Shown here piece after piece: positions 8,478 through 18,653 of a stretch of 59,632 bases of DNA. The DNA comes from Marinobacter xestospongiae (lineage in GTDB: Bacteria; Pseudomonadota; Gammaproteobacteria; Pseudomonadales; Oleiphilaceae): assembly GCF_023156385.1 (NCBI RefSeq), contig NZ_JAKZAK010000032.1, forward strand, positions 1 to 59,632. The letters run 5' to 3'. The first letter of the stretch is position 1. Every line of letters starts with the position of its first letter. Position numbers and translations under genes: made by a program. The notes below the pieces were generated by a model, which saw only the letters and a list, made by a program, of their open reading frames with translations, ran no database searches and was not told where the DNA came from.

Positions 8478-11400
8478 TCAGGGGCTCAGCTGACCCAGCA
8501 TGTCGGAAATGCCGGTGAGTTTACCATCGGTTGACGCGTCCTTCAGCCGGAACGCAAAGCTGCTCGCGCCTTCAAGTCGGTACTGGTCCGGCGCCTGCTG
8601 CACTTTCTTCACCAGTACCAGCGGATCGACCGGCGTGCTGGCACCGAACTCAAGTCGCACCCATTCCTTGCCAGCGTCTACCTTGACGATCCCCAGGGCT
8701 TCCGCCTGGATGCGCAGTTCCGACTGTCGCATCAGATTTTTGGCAGGTTCCGGCAGCAGGCCAAAGCGATCAATCATTTCCACCTGCAGGTCCTTCAGTG
8801 CGTCCCGGTTGCTGACGCTGGCGATGCGCTTGTATAGCATCAGGCGGTTGTGCACGTCCGGCAGGTAGTCGTCGGGAATCAGTGCCGGGATGCGCAGGTT
8901 CATCTCGGTGCCGTGGCTCAGGGGCAGGTCCGCGTTCGGGGTCCGACCTTCCTTGATGGCGTCTACCGCCTCGTCCAGAAGCTGCATGTAGAGCGTAAAG
9001 CCGATGCTCTCGATCTGGCCGCTCTGTTCTTCCCCGAGCAGTTCGCCGGCGCCGCGGATCTCCAGGTCGTGGGTTGCGAGCATGAAACCGGCCCCCAGAT
9101 CCTGGGCTTCGGAGATGGCCTCCAGCCGCTTGCGGGCGTCACTGGTGATGCTCTTCGGCGGCGGCGTCAGCAGGTACGCGTAGGCCTGGTGGTGGGAGCG
9201 TCCGACCCGGCCCCGGAGCTGGTGAAGCTGGGCCAGGCCAAACTTGTCGGCACGCTCAATGATGATGGTGTTGGCACTGGGGATGTCGATGCCGGTTTCA
9301 ATGATGGTGGTGCACACCAGGACGTTGAAACGCTTGTGGTAGAAATCCGACATGATCTGTTCCAGCTCACGTTCCCGCATCTGGCCGTGAGCAATGCCCA
9401 CCCGGGCCTCGGGAATCAGCCGGCGCAGGTCTTCGGCCACCTTCTCAATGGTGTTGACCTCGTTGTGGAGGACGTACACCTGGCCGCCCCGCAGGATCTC
9501 CCGCAGGATCGCCTCTTTGACCATGGCATCGTCCCGCTGGCGGACGAAGGTCTTCACCGACAGGCGACGGGCCGGCGGGGTGGCAATGATGGACAGGTCC
9601 CGAAGGTGGCCCATTGCCATGTTGAGGGTGCGGGGTATGGGGGTGGCGGTGAGGTTTAGCATGTCCACCTCGGCGCGCAGGGATTTCAGTCGCTCTTTCT
9701 GTTGCACGCCAAAGCGGTGTTCTTCATCAATGATCACCAGCCCCAGATTCTTGAACTGGATGTCGCCCTGCAGCAGCTTGTGGGTGCCGATGACGATATC
9801 TGCGGTGCCGCTCTCGATGCGTTCCACCGCCTTGCTGGTCTGGCTGGAGCTGCGGAAGCGACTGAGCAGTTCCACATTCACCGGCGTGTCGGAGAAGCGA
9901 TCGCGGAACGATTCGTAGTGTTGCTGGGCGAGCAGCGTGGTGGGCACCAGTACCGCCACCTGCTTACCGGAATGGGTGGCCACAAAGGCGGCCCGCATGG
10001 CCACTTCGGTCTTGCCGAAGCCGACGTCACCGCACACCAGGCGGTCCATGGGCTGGGGGCCGGTCATATCGGCCAGCACCGCTTCGATGGCGGCCTGCTG
10101 GTCCGGGGTCTCCTCGAACGGGAAGCCAGCGGCGAAGGCTCGGTAGGCGTCACCCGGGTGGTCGAACTTGAAGCCTTCACGGGCCTCACGGCGGGCGTAA
10201 ACGTCGAGCAGCTCGGCAGCGGTGTCGCGGATTTTCTCCAGCGCCTTCTGCTTGGACTGGCTCCAGCGTTCATTGCCCAGTTTGTGCAGTGGCGCGGTGT
10301 CGGTATCAGCACCGCTGTAACGGGAAATCAGGTGCAGGCTGGCAACCGGGACGTAGAGCTTGGAGCCGCCGGCGTATTCCAGAGTAAGAAACTCGGTGGC
10401 GTCGCCGTCGACACTGATGGTCTCCAAGCCCTGATAGCGACCCACGCCGTGGTCAATGTGCACCACCGGTGCCCCAATCCTCAGTTCCGAGAGATCGCGG
10501 TAGCCGGCGTCGTTGACTTCGGTCGGCTTCTCCCGCCGGCGCCGCTGCAGCACCTGCTGGCCGAACAGGGCGGATTCGGTGACCAGAGCCAGTTGGGCGT
10601 GATCCAGGACCAGGCCGTCTTCCATCGGGGCGATGGTGATTGCCAGCGTTGCCTGATCTTCCTGCAGGAAACTGGGCCAGTTGTCGATGGTGCTGGGTTT
10701 CAGGCCATGCTCCGCGAGATTTTCCAGCAGCGCCTCGCGGCGCCCCGAGGATTCCGCGCAGATCAGAATGCGACCGTTAAAATCGGCGACAAACTGCTTC
10801 AGGCGTGCGGCCGGGGCGCTGCTGCGGCCATCCATGGAGACGTCAGGCAGTGATTCGGCGGCGCAGAAGTCGGTGCGCTGGGCGTCCCGGGCGGTGTTGT
10901 GGATGGGCGTCACCCGTGGGTACTGCTTGAGCTGGGCGAACAGTTCCTCGGTACGAAGGAACAGGGTCGCCGGCGGTAGAATAGGCCGTAACCGATCGTG
11001 TCGGCGTTCCTCGTAACGGGCCAGAGTGTCGCTCTGGAACTGCTCAACAGCGTCATTGAGGCTGTCGGCGGTAAACACCCGGGTGTCGCCCGGCAGGTAG
11101 TCGAACAGCGTTGCCGTGGTGTCGAAGAACAGTGGCAGGTAGTACTCGATGCCTGGCGGCGTAATGCCCTGCGTGATGTCCTGATAGATCGGCGCATCCT
11201 TGTCGGCATTGGCGAATTGCTCAAACCAGCGGTTACGGAAGCCGGAACGGGCTTCCTTGTGCCAGGGGAACTCGTTCGCCGGCAACAGCTCGATCCGCTC
11301 AATGCGATCAATAGAACGCTGGGTTTCGGGATCGAAGGTTCTGAGGGTCTCGATCTCGTTGTCGAACAGGTCGATCCGGTAGGGCAGCGCCGACCCCATC

Positions 11401-11996
11401 GGGTAGATGTCCAGGATGGCGCCGCGCACTGCGTACTCGCCGTGCTCGTAGACGTTTTCGGCGTGCCGGTAGCCGGCGGCCTCCAGTGCCAGGCGCCAGC
11501 TGTCGATGTCCAACTGCTGGCCAACCTCCAGCAACAGGGTGTTGCCCTGCAGGTAGTTCACCGGCGGCAGTCGATGCATTAGCGTTCGCGCCGGCACGAC
11601 CAGCACGCCACGGCGAATGGCGGGTAACCGGTGCAGGGTACGGATGCGGCGGGAGGTAATGTCCTGATGGGGCGAGAACAGGTCGTAGGGCAGCGTTTCC
11701 CAGTCCGGCAGCGACAGCAGCTCGAGGCCGTCACTGGTGACGGCGGGCTGGTCCTCGTCGAATCCCAGGTCGAGGAAGAACCGCATTGCCTGTTCCAGCT
11801 GCAGCGCTTCGTCGGTGGTGCGGGTGATCACCAGCGTAAGGCCGTCGTGGTCGCGGGCGGTTTCGGCAATGGCCAGCGCGGACCGGGTGCCGGTGAGCCC
11901 GGCCCAGTAGCGGTGGTCGGCGGCGCGCTCGGGAAAGTCCGGGGCCAGCAAGCGGGTCGTGGGGGAGACAGTGGATACGCCTTCAATCTTGGGCAA
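8478..11996 (-). CDS. mfd: Transcription-repair coupling factor Mfd
   Basis: A 1172-residue ATP-dependent translocase that removes RNA polymerase stalled at DNA lesions and recruits UvrA, the usual length for Mfd. In order: a UvrB-like N-terminal part (about 30-350); the RNA-polymerase-interacting domain near 500-570 (VVHIDHGVGRYQGLETI); motor motifs including Walker A (VCGDVGFGKTEVAMRAAF, about 652-670) and DEEH box (IIDEEHRFGV); the translocation motif region (LNLTATPIPRTLNMA, RGRVGRSHHQAYAYLL); and the C-terminal TRCF domain (LMLYKRIASV). It lies upstream of csiV and is divergent from gap. Start ATG 11996. Confidence 0.97.
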   Translation of the reverse strand: MPKIEGVSTVSPTTRLLAPDFPERAADHRYWAGLTGTRSALAIAETARDHDGLTLVITRTTDEALQLEQAMRFFLDLGFDEDQPAVTSDGLELLSLPDWETLPYDLFSPHQDITSRRIRTLHRLPAIRRGVLVVPARTLMHRLPPVNYLQGNTLLLEVGQQLDIDSWRLALEAAGYRHAENVYEHGEYAVRGAILDIYPMGSALPYRIDLFDNEIETLRTFDPETQRSIDRIERIELLPANEFPWHKEARSGFRNRWFEQFANADKDAPIYQDITQGITPPGIEYYLPLFFDTTATLFDYLPGDTRVFTADSLNDAVEQFQSDTLARYEERRHDRLRPILPPATLFLRTEELFAQLKQYPRVTPIHNTARDAQRTDFCAAESLPDVSMDGRSSAPAARLKQFVADFNGRILICAESSGRREALLENLAEHGLKPSTIDNWPSFLQEDQATLAITIAPMEDGLVLDHAQLALVTESALFGQQVLQRRRREKPTEVNDAGYRDLSELRIGAPVVHIDHGVGRYQGLETISVDGDATEFLTLEYAGGSKLYVPVASLHLISRYSGADTDTAPLHKLGNERWSQSKQKALEKIRDTAAELLDVYARREAREGFKFDHPGDAYRAFAAGFPFEETPDQQAAIEAVLADMTGPQPMDRLVCGDVGFGKTEVAMRAAFVATHSGKQVAVLVPTTLLAQQHYESFRDRFSDTPVNVELLSRFRSSSQTSKAVERIESGTADIVIGTHKLLQGDIQFKNLGLVIIDEEHRFGVQQKERLKSLRAEVDMLNLTATPIPRTLNMAMGHLRDLSIIATPPARRLSVKTFVRQRDDAMVKEAILREILRGGQVYVLHNEVNTIEKVAEDLRRLIPEARVGIAHGQMRERELEQIMSDFYHKRFNVLVCTTIIETGIDIPSANTIIIERADKFGLAQLHQLRGRVGRSHHQAYAYLLTPPPKSITSDARKRLEAISEAQDLGAGFMLATHDLEIRGAGELLGEEQSGQIESIGFTLYMQLLDEAVDAIKEGRTPNADLPLSHGTEMNLRIPALIPDDYLPDVHNRLMLYKRIASVSNRDALKDLQVEMIDRFGLLPEPAKNLMRQSELRIQAEALGIVKVDAGKEWVRLEFGASTPVDPLVLVKKVQQAPDQYRLEGASSFAFRLKDASTDGKLTGISDMLGQLSP

Positions 11997-12086
11997 CGCT
12001 AAGCTCCTGCCTGGGCTGAATTCGGGGTTCCGGAAGGCCGCACATTCTACCGCCAGGCACTGACGCTGTCATGGCAGTGGTGTGAT

Positions 12087-12115
12087 TTGCGCTGGGGGCT
12101 TTTACGTTGGATAAT
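12087..12115 (+). promoter_or_regulatory. Candidate sigma-70 promoter of gap
   Basis: TTGCGC at 12087-12092, a 17-base spacer and GATAAT at 12110-12115, 43 bases before the GTG start at 12158. It lies in the 161-bp divergent region between mfd and gap. Confidence 0.55.
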
Positions 12116-12157
12116 ATGCGCCCAATTTTCCGAGTGCTAACTTGCAGAGGTTGAAGC

Positions 12158-13627
12158 GTGAGCCACGAACAGATTAACCAACACCTGTCTAACTGGACGG
12201 AAAGGGAGTCCACCGCTGAGGCGATGATTCCGCTGATCGGTCGCCTGTACCGGAAGAATAATGTGGTCACTTCCGTTTACGGCCGCTCCATCATCAATCA
12301 GTCGGTGATTGGAATTATTCGTGCCCACCGTTTCGTGCGTCAGGTTGAGGAAAGCGAGCTGTCTGTGCACGACACCCTGCCGATCCTTGAGGCCATGGAT
12401 CGTCTGGAACTGGGCAGTGCTCACGTTGATATCGGAAAGCTGGCGGTCAAGTTCAAAGCGGAAGGCAATGGCTCCATCGAGGATTTCCTGAAGCAGGAGA
12501 TCGGTCCGGTGGTTGGTCAGTTCAGCGCCGAATCCCAGGAAAATGCCGAGAACGGTACCAAGGACGTGGTCCTTTACGGCTTTGGCCGTATTGGTCGCCT
12601 GCTCGCCCGTATCCTGATTGAAAAGGCTGGTGGCGGTAACAACCTGCGCCTGCGTGCCATTGTGGTTCGCCAGGGCGGCGCCGAGAACGATCTGGAGAAG
12701 CGCGCCAGCCTGCTGCGTCGCGATTCCGTTCACGGTCCGTTCAACGGCACCATCACCGTGGATGAAGAGAACTCTGCCATCGTGGCCAACGGCAACTTCA
12801 TCAAGGTGATCTACTCCGACGGTCCCGACAAGGTTGACTACAACAGCTACGGCATCGACAACGCCATTGTTATCGATAACACCGGTAAGTGGCGTGACGA
12901 AGAAGGGCTGGGTCTGCACCTGAAATCCAAGGGCGTCAGCCGCGTCATCCTGACCGCGCCGGGCAAGGGCGACATCAAGAACATCGTGTACGGCATCAAC
13001 AACGATTGGATCACCGAAGAAGATCGCATCCTGTCCGCGGCCTCCTGTACCACCAACGCCATCACGCCGGTCCTGAAGGCGATTCACGATGAGTACGGTA
13101 TTGAAGACGGTCACGTTGAGACCGTGCACTCCTACACCAACGACCAGAACCTGATCGATAACTACCACAAGGGTAGTCGTCGTGGCCGTTCTGCGCCGCT
13201 GAACATGGTGATCACCGAAACCGGCGCCGCCAAGGCCGTTGCCAAGGCTCTGCCGGAGCTGAAGGGCAAGCTGAGCGGTAACGCCATCCGGGTGCCGACC
13301 CCCAACGTTTCCATGGCGATCCTGAATCTGAACCTGGAAAAAGAGGTGACGGTCGACAGCGCCAATGACTACCTGCGGGAAATGGCGCTGCACTCTGAGC
13401 TGCAGAAGCAGATCGACTTCGTCAACTCGCCGGAAGTGGTGTCCACCGATTTCGTTGGTTCCCGTCACGCTGGTGTGGTTGATGCCCAGGCGACCATTGC
13501 CAATGGCAAGCGTCTGATTCTGTACGTATGGTACGACAACGAGTTCGGTTACAGCGCCCAGGTGATCCGTGTGGTCAACCAGATGGCTGGCGTGACTTAC
13601 CCGATCTTCCCCAAGCGCGCCCGTTAA
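12158..13627 (+). CDS. Glyceraldehyde-3-phosphate dehydrogenase, long (about 490 aa) type
   Basis: A 489-residue GAPDH that oxidises glyceraldehyde-3-phosphate with NAD(P)+ and phosphate. Standard GAPDHs are about 335 residues; this has an N-terminal extension of about 130 residues (mainly helical, SHEQINQHLSNWTERES...) before the nucleotide-binding motif LYGFGRIGRLLARIL. The catalytic centre is intact: SAASCTTNAI with Cys297, then VHSYTNDQNLIDNYHKGSRRGR. The C-terminus ends WYDNEFGYSAQVIRVV. A long form like this neighbours mfd and nqr in Pseudomonas. The start is GTG 12158, with AGAGG 7 bases upstream. A terminator follows the stop. Confidence 0.93.
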   Translation: MSHEQINQHLSNWTERESTAEAMIPLIGRLYRKNNVVTSVYGRSIINQSVIGIIRAHRFVRQVEESELSVHDTLPILEAMDRLELGSAHVDIGKLAVKFKAEGNGSIEDFLKQEIGPVVGQFSAESQENAENGTKDVVLYGFGRIGRLLARILIEKAGGGNNLRLRAIVVRQGGAENDLEKRASLLRRDSVHGPFNGTITVDEENSAIVANGNFIKVIYSDGPDKVDYNSYGIDNAIVIDNTGKWRDEEGLGLHLKSKGVSRVILTAPGKGDIKNIVYGINNDWITEEDRILSAASCTTNAITPVLKAIHDEYGIEDGHVETVHSYTNDQNLIDNYHKGSRRGRSAPLNMVITETGAAKAVAKALPELKGKLSGNAIRVPTPNVSMAILNLNLEKEVTVDSANDYLREMALHSELQKQIDFVNSPEVVSTDFVGSRHAGVVDAQATIANGKRLILYVWYDNEFGYSAQVIRVVNQMAGVTYPIFPKRAR

Positions 13628-13673
13628 GCGGCGACTGGTAGGCCTGGATTGACAGGCTCTGCTGCGTAGCTTC

Positions 13674-13708
13674 AAACCCCTGTCGGCTCCTGGCTGGCGG
13701 GGGTTTTT
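13674..13708 (+). terminator. Rho-independent terminator after gap
   Basis: A strong hairpin: AAACCCC (13674-13680) pairs with GGGGTTT (13700-13706), extended inward by GU and GC pairs with a loop near 13687-13693, and ending in a T run (13704-13708). It begins 47 bases past the gap stop. Confidence 0.85.
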
Positions 13709-13768
13709 GCGTTATGGTGTAAGTAGTTCTGATGATTACGTTTAGGTACAAAGTCCAAGCGGTTCTGG

Positions 13769-13797
13769 TGGAAAACCCGGCCCCGAGTCTCTATAAT
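13769..13797 (+). promoter_or_regulatory. Candidate promoter of the nqr operon
   Basis: TGGAAA (13769-13774), a 17-base spacer and a perfect TATAAT (13792-13797). This would give a leader of about 185 bases before nqrA (13990); I saw nothing else in that leader that I can support, apart from an AT-poor imperfect repeat region. Confidence 0.55.
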
Positions 13798-13989
13798 TGG
13801 CGCGATTTTGGGTACGTCTGACATCGATTTCTGATCATTCCTGCTGGCGACGGAGCCGGGCATCATCATGCCATTGCTGCGTCCGCTGCTTCGGTTTTAC
13901 CAATCTGGCGCAAGCCGTAGGGAGAGCCTGAGCCGCAGGGTCAGGCGTGGCAAATCCATCGAAAAGTTTCTGATGATTGGACGAGGCTA

Positions 13990-15336
13990 ATGATCAAGAT
14001 CAAAAAAGGCCTGGATCTTCCCATCAGCGGCGCTCCCGAACAGACCATTACCGATGGCAAGCCCGTTCGTCACGTGGCTTTGATCGGCTTTGACTACAAC
14101 GGCATGAAGCCGACCATGGCTGTGAAAGAGGGAGACCGTGTCAAGCGCGGTGAGCTGCTGTTTACGGACAAGAAGACCGAAGGCGTGCGTTATACATCAC
14201 CCGCAGCAGGGGTGGTGAAAGAAGTAAACCGGGGTGAACGCCGCGTATTCCAGTCGATCGTCATCGAAATTGATGGTGATGAGGCTGAGACTTTCGCCCG
14301 TTACTCCGAAGCCGACCTGGCAGGCCTTGAGCGTCAGCAGGTGGTCGACAATCTGGTTGAGTCCGGTCTCTGGACCGCCTTCCGTACCCGCCCCTACAGC
14401 AAAGTGCCCGAGATTGATGCGACCCCGCATTCTATCTTTGTCTCCGTAATGGACACCAATCCGCTGGCTGCGGACCCGACGGTGATCATTCGTGAGAACG
14501 CCGCCCAGTTCGAGAAAGGTCTGGCGCTGGTGGCCAAGCTGACCAACGGCAAAGTGTTTGTCACCGGCAAGCCCGGCTCCGACGTACCCGTGCCCAAGTC
14601 TGGCGATGTCGAAGTGCACCAGTTTGACGGTGTTCACCCGGCCGGTAACGTCGGCACGCACATCCACCACCTTGATCCTGTCGGTGCCAGCAAATCGGTC
14701 TGGACCCTGGGCTATCAGGATGTGATCGATATTGCCAAGCTGTTTGAAACCGGCGAGTTGCCTGTTGAGCGGGTCGTGGCCCTGGCCGGACCGAAGGCGC
14801 TCAAGCCGCGTCTGGTCCGCACCCGCATTGGTGCCAGCCTCACCGAACTGACCGAAGGCGAAGTGGCAACCGACAGCGAGCTGCGACTGATTTCCGGCTC
14901 CGTGTTCGGCGGTCGCCGTGGTACCGGTCCCTGTGCCTATCTGGGACGCTTTGCCAACCAGATTTCGGTGCTGGAAGAAGGCACCAAGCGCGAATTCATG
15001 GGCTGGCTGTCGCCGGGTACCAACCGTTTCTCAGTGCTCAACATTTACCTGTCCAAGCTGGTTGGTGGCAAGAAATTTGATTTCACCACCACCACCAACG
15101 GCAGTGAAAGGGCCATGGTGCCGGTTGGTGCGTATGAGCAGGTAATGCCGCTGGATATCCTGCCAACGCAGCTGCTGCGGTCGCTGATCGTTGGTGATAC
15201 CGAGACGGCCCAGAAGCTCGGCGCGCTGGAGCTCGACGAGGAAGATCTGGCTCTGTGTACCTTCGTGTGCCCGGGTAAATATGAATACGGTCCGATTCTC
15301 CGCGAGAACCTGACCCGAATCGAGATCGAGGGCTAA
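13990..15336 (+). CDS. nqrA: Na+-translocating NADH:quinone reductase subunit A
   Basis: A 448-residue NqrA, the cytoplasmic, quinone-interacting subunit of the Na+-NQR complex. It begins MIKIKKGLDLPISGAPEQ, the canonical N-terminus, and continues with HVALIGFDYNGMKPTMAVKEGDRVKRGE (lipoyl/biotinyl-like hybrid domain) and VFGGRRGTGPCAYLGRFANQI. It ends in the conserved CTFVCPGKYEYGPILRENL. The length is typical. ATG 13990 has ACGAGG just upstream. It is the first gene of nqrABCDEF-apbE-nqrM. Confidence 0.97.
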   Translation: MIKIKKGLDLPISGAPEQTITDGKPVRHVALIGFDYNGMKPTMAVKEGDRVKRGELLFTDKKTEGVRYTSPAAGVVKEVNRGERRVFQSIVIEIDGDEAETFARYSEADLAGLERQQVVDNLVESGLWTAFRTRPYSKVPEIDATPHSIFVSVMDTNPLAADPTVIIRENAAQFEKGLALVAKLTNGKVFVTGKPGSDVPVPKSGDVEVHQFDGVHPAGNVGTHIHHLDPVGASKSVWTLGYQDVIDIAKLFETGELPVERVVALAGPKALKPRLVRTRIGASLTELTEGEVATDSELRLISGSVFGGRRGTGPCAYLGRFANQISVLEEGTKREFMGWLSPGTNRFSVLNIYLSKLVGGKKFDFTTTTNGSERAMVPVGAYEQVMPLDILPTQLLRSLIVGDTETAQKLGALELDEEDLALCTFVCPGKYEYGPILRENLTRIEIEG

Positions 15337-15342
15337 TACGAT

Positions 15343-16548
15343 ATGAGTATCCGTACGTTTCTCGATGGCATCGAGCATCACTTTGAAAAAGGCGGCAAGT
15401 ACGAGCGTTGGTACTCGCTCTACGAGGCCGTAGACACCATCTTCTATACCCCTGGCAAGGTCACCTCCACGACCGCTCACGTCCGCGACGGTGTTGATCT
15501 GAAACGGATCATGATCACCGTGTGGCTGTGTACCTTCCCGGCTATGTTCTTTGGCATGTGGAACATCGGTTTCCAGGCCAACAGCTACCTCGCAGCCAAC
15601 CCGGATGCCCTGATGGGTGACGGCGGCCTGCGTACGGCCTTTATCCAGGCCCTGGCAGGCAACGATGCTGCCAGCATCTGGGATAACTTTGTCTATGGCA
15701 TGGCCTACTTCCTGCCAATCTACGCTGTCACGTTCGCGGTCGGTGCGTTCTGGGAAGTACTGTTTGCCACCGTTCGTCGCCACGAAGTCAACGAAGGGTT
15801 CTTCGTGACCTCCGTGCTGTTCGCGCTGATCTGCCCGCCCACCATTCCGCTGTGGCAGGTGGCTCTGGGCATCACCTTCGGTGTGGTGATCGGTAAGGAA
15901 GTGTTCGGTGGAACCGGCAAGAACTTCCTGAACCCGGCGCTGACCGGTCGTGCGTTCCTGTACTTTGCCTACCCGGCGCAGATTTCCGGCGATACCGTGT
16001 GGACTGCCGTTGATGGCTTCAGTGGTGCAACCGCACTGAGCTGGGCTGCCAGTGGTGGTGTTGAGGCGCTGGAACAGAACATTGGCTGGATGAACGCGTT
16101 CGTGGGCACCATCCAGGGTTCCATGGGCGAGACGTCCACCATTGCCGTGCTGATCGGCGGCCTGATCCTGCTGACCATGAAGATCGCCTCCTACCGCATC
16201 GTCGGTGGTGTACTGATCGGCATGATTGGCATGTCGTTGCTGCTGAACCTGGTTGGCTCCGAGACCAATCCAATGTTCGCGGTGCCGGCTCACTGGCATC
16301 TGGTCATGGGCGGTTTCGCCTTCGGCATGATGTTTATGGCGACGGACCCGGTGTCGGCGGCAATGACCAACACCGGTCGCTGGTGCTTCGGTATCCTGGT
16401 GGGCGTCATGACCGTGCTGATCCGTGTGGTCAACCCGGCGTTCCCGGAAGGCATCATGCTCGCCATCCTGTTCGCTAACCTGTTCGCACCGCTGATGGAC
16501 CATTACGTGGTTCAGGCCAACATCAAACGGAGGCTTGCTCGTGTCTAA
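15343..16548 (+). CDS. nqrB: Na+-NQR subunit B
   Basis: A 401-residue integral membrane subunit, with about ten hydrophobic segments, that carries FMN covalently bound through a phosphoester to threonine. The flavinylation motif is present (GFSGATALS, acceptor Thr230). The NqrB riboflavin/quinone region and GKNFLNPALTGRAFL are conserved. It forms part of the sodium pathway from FMN toward riboflavin and ubiquinone. It follows nqrA by 6 bp; its end overlaps the nqrC start. Confidence 0.97.
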   Translation: MSIRTFLDGIEHHFEKGGKYERWYSLYEAVDTIFYTPGKVTSTTAHVRDGVDLKRIMITVWLCTFPAMFFGMWNIGFQANSYLAANPDALMGDGGLRTAFIQALAGNDAASIWDNFVYGMAYFLPIYAVTFAVGAFWEVLFATVRRHEVNEGFFVTSVLFALICPPTIPLWQVALGITFGVVIGKEVFGGTGKNFLNPALTGRAFLYFAYPAQISGDTVWTAVDGFSGATALSWAASGGVEALEQNIGWMNAFVGTIQGSMGETSTIAVLIGGLILLTMKIASYRIVGGVLIGMIGMSLLLNLVGSETNPMFAVPAHWHLVMGGFAFGMMFMATDPVSAAMTNTGRWCFGILVGVMTVLIRVVNPAFPEGIMLAILFANLFAPLMDHYVVQANIKRRLARV

Positions 16549-17344
16549 AGCCAAGGAAACTGTCTCCAGAACCCTGATTGTTGCGCTGGCGCTGTGTATC
16601 GTCTGCTCGGTGGTGGTCTCCACCGCCGCGGTTATGCTGAAGCCGGCTCAGGTCAACAACCAGACCCTGGATATCAAATCCAACATCCTGGCTGCGGCCG
16701 GCATGCTTGAAGCCAACGCCAGTGCCGATGATATCGAAGCGGCATTCCAGCGTTTTGACGTGCGTCTACTGGACCTCGATTCCGGTGAGTTTGTTGAGCC
16801 GTCTGCTGTGGGTGTCGAAGACCCCATGAAGTACGACATGTACAAGGCGGCTTCTGATCCGGAAATGTCCGAAAAACTGGCGTCCTCTGAGGACCCGGCG
16901 GGCATCAAGCGTCGTCCCAACATTGCCAAGATCTTCACCCTGAGCGATGGTGGTCAGGTGACCCGGGTGGTTCTGCCGATTCACGGCTATGGCCTCTGGT
17001 CTACGCTGTACGGCTTCATTTCCATTGAGGGTGATGCCAACACCATCGAAGGTCTGGGTTTCTACGATCACGGCGAAACCCCGGGACTGGGTGGTGAAGT
17101 GGATAACCCCCGCTGGAAAAACCAGTGGCCCGGCAAGAAGGTCTATGATGACGGCTCTACCGAGCCCCAGGTCCGTCTCGTTAAAGGTGGGGTAGACCCC
17201 AACGACCAGAACAAGGAGCACAAAGTCGACGCTCTGTCCGGTGCAACACTGACCAGCCGTGGTGTTGAGCAGTTGGTGAATTACTGGATGGGCGAGGAAG
17301 GCTACGGTGCGTTCCTGCAAAAACTCCGGAAAGGGGAGGTCTGA
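16541..17344 (+). CDS. nqrC: Na+-NQR subunit C
   Basis: A 267-residue subunit with one N-terminal membrane helix (about 10-33) and a periplasmic FMN domain. The covalent FMN site is DALSGATLTS, with acceptor Thr236. The start is placed at GTG 16541, which has ACGGAGG seven bases upstream; the TTG at 16535 would sit one base after that ribosome-binding site. It overlaps nqrB by 8 bp, so translation is coupled. ApbE, encoded three genes downstream, attaches the FMN. Confidence 0.95.
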   Translation: MSKAKETVSRTLIVALALCIVCSVVVSTAAVMLKPAQVNNQTLDIKSNILAAAGMLEANASADDIEAAFQRFDVRLLDLDSGEFVEPSAVGVEDPMKYDMYKAASDPEMSEKLASSEDPAGIKRRPNIAKIFTLSDGGQVTRVVLPIHGYGLWSTLYGFISIEGDANTIEGLGFYDHGETPGLGGEVDNPRWKNQWPGKKVYDDGSTEPQVRLVKGGVDPNDQNKEHKVDALSGATLTSRGVEQLVNYWMGEEGYGAFLQKLRKGEV

Positions 17345-17346
17345 TC

Positions 17347-18011
<665 letters not shown>

Positions 18012-18012
<1 letters not shown>

Positions 18013-18620
18013 TGGAGCATTATATCAGTCTGGCCGTTAAGGCTATCTTCGTTGAAAACATGGCGCTGGCCTTCTTCCTGGGGATGTGTACCTTCCTGGC
18101 GATCTCCAAGAAGATTGAGGCTGCGGTAGGCTTGGGTATCGCCGTTGTAGTGGTATTGACCCTGACCGTTCCGGTGAACAACCTGATCTACAACAACATC
18201 CTCCGTGAGGGTGCGCTGGGCTGGGCCGGGTTGCCGAACATCGACCTGAGCTTCTTGGGTCTGCTGACATACATCGGTGTTATCGCCGCGATCGTACAGA
18301 TCATGGAGATGGTGCTGGACAAGTACATTCCCGCGCTCTATTCGGCGCTGGGTGTGTTCCTGCCCCTGATCACCGTTAACTGCGCCATCATGGGGGCCTC
18401 CCTGTTCATGGTGCAGCGTGACTATACGTTCGGAGAGAGTGTGGTGTACGGCTTCGGTGCCGGTGTGGGCTGGGCCCTCGCCATCGTGGCGCTGGCGGGT
18501 ATCCGCGAGAAGCTCAAGTACAGCGACGTACCCGAAGGCCTGCGCGGTCTGGGCATCACCTTCATTACCGTTGGTCTGATGTCTCTCGGCTTCATGTCGT
18601 TCTCAGGTATTTCACTCTAA
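18012..18620 (+). CDS. nqrE: Na+-NQR subunit E
   Basis: A 202-residue, six-helix membrane subunit homologous to NqrD/RnfA. It has the conserved iron-ligand regions (FFLGMCTFLAISKK and ITVNCAIMGASLFMV) and the ending GLGITFITVGLMSLGFMSFSGI. Its ATG overlaps the nqrD stop by one base. Together with NqrD and NqrB it forms the membrane core that couples electron transfer to Na+ export. Confidence 0.97.
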
Positions 18621-18653
18621 TCCGGTGATTCGGTTCAACGAAAAGGCGAGACC

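Noticed and set aside
9702..10853. Long plus-strand frame inside mfd
   Set aside because: mfd is continuous on the minus strand with all motor motifs; the plus frame is antisense shadow.
12137..13675. A 512-codon open frame on the minus strand
   Set aside because: It is the antisense shadow of the long GAPDH gene, which has an intact active site and a ribosome-binding site. The shadow protein has no recognisable domain.
15031..16623. A 530-codon minus-strand open frame over nqrA/nqrB
   Set aside because: Shadow of nqr genes in GC-rich DNA; composition is His/Gln/Asp-rich as expected for antisense of membrane-protein codons.
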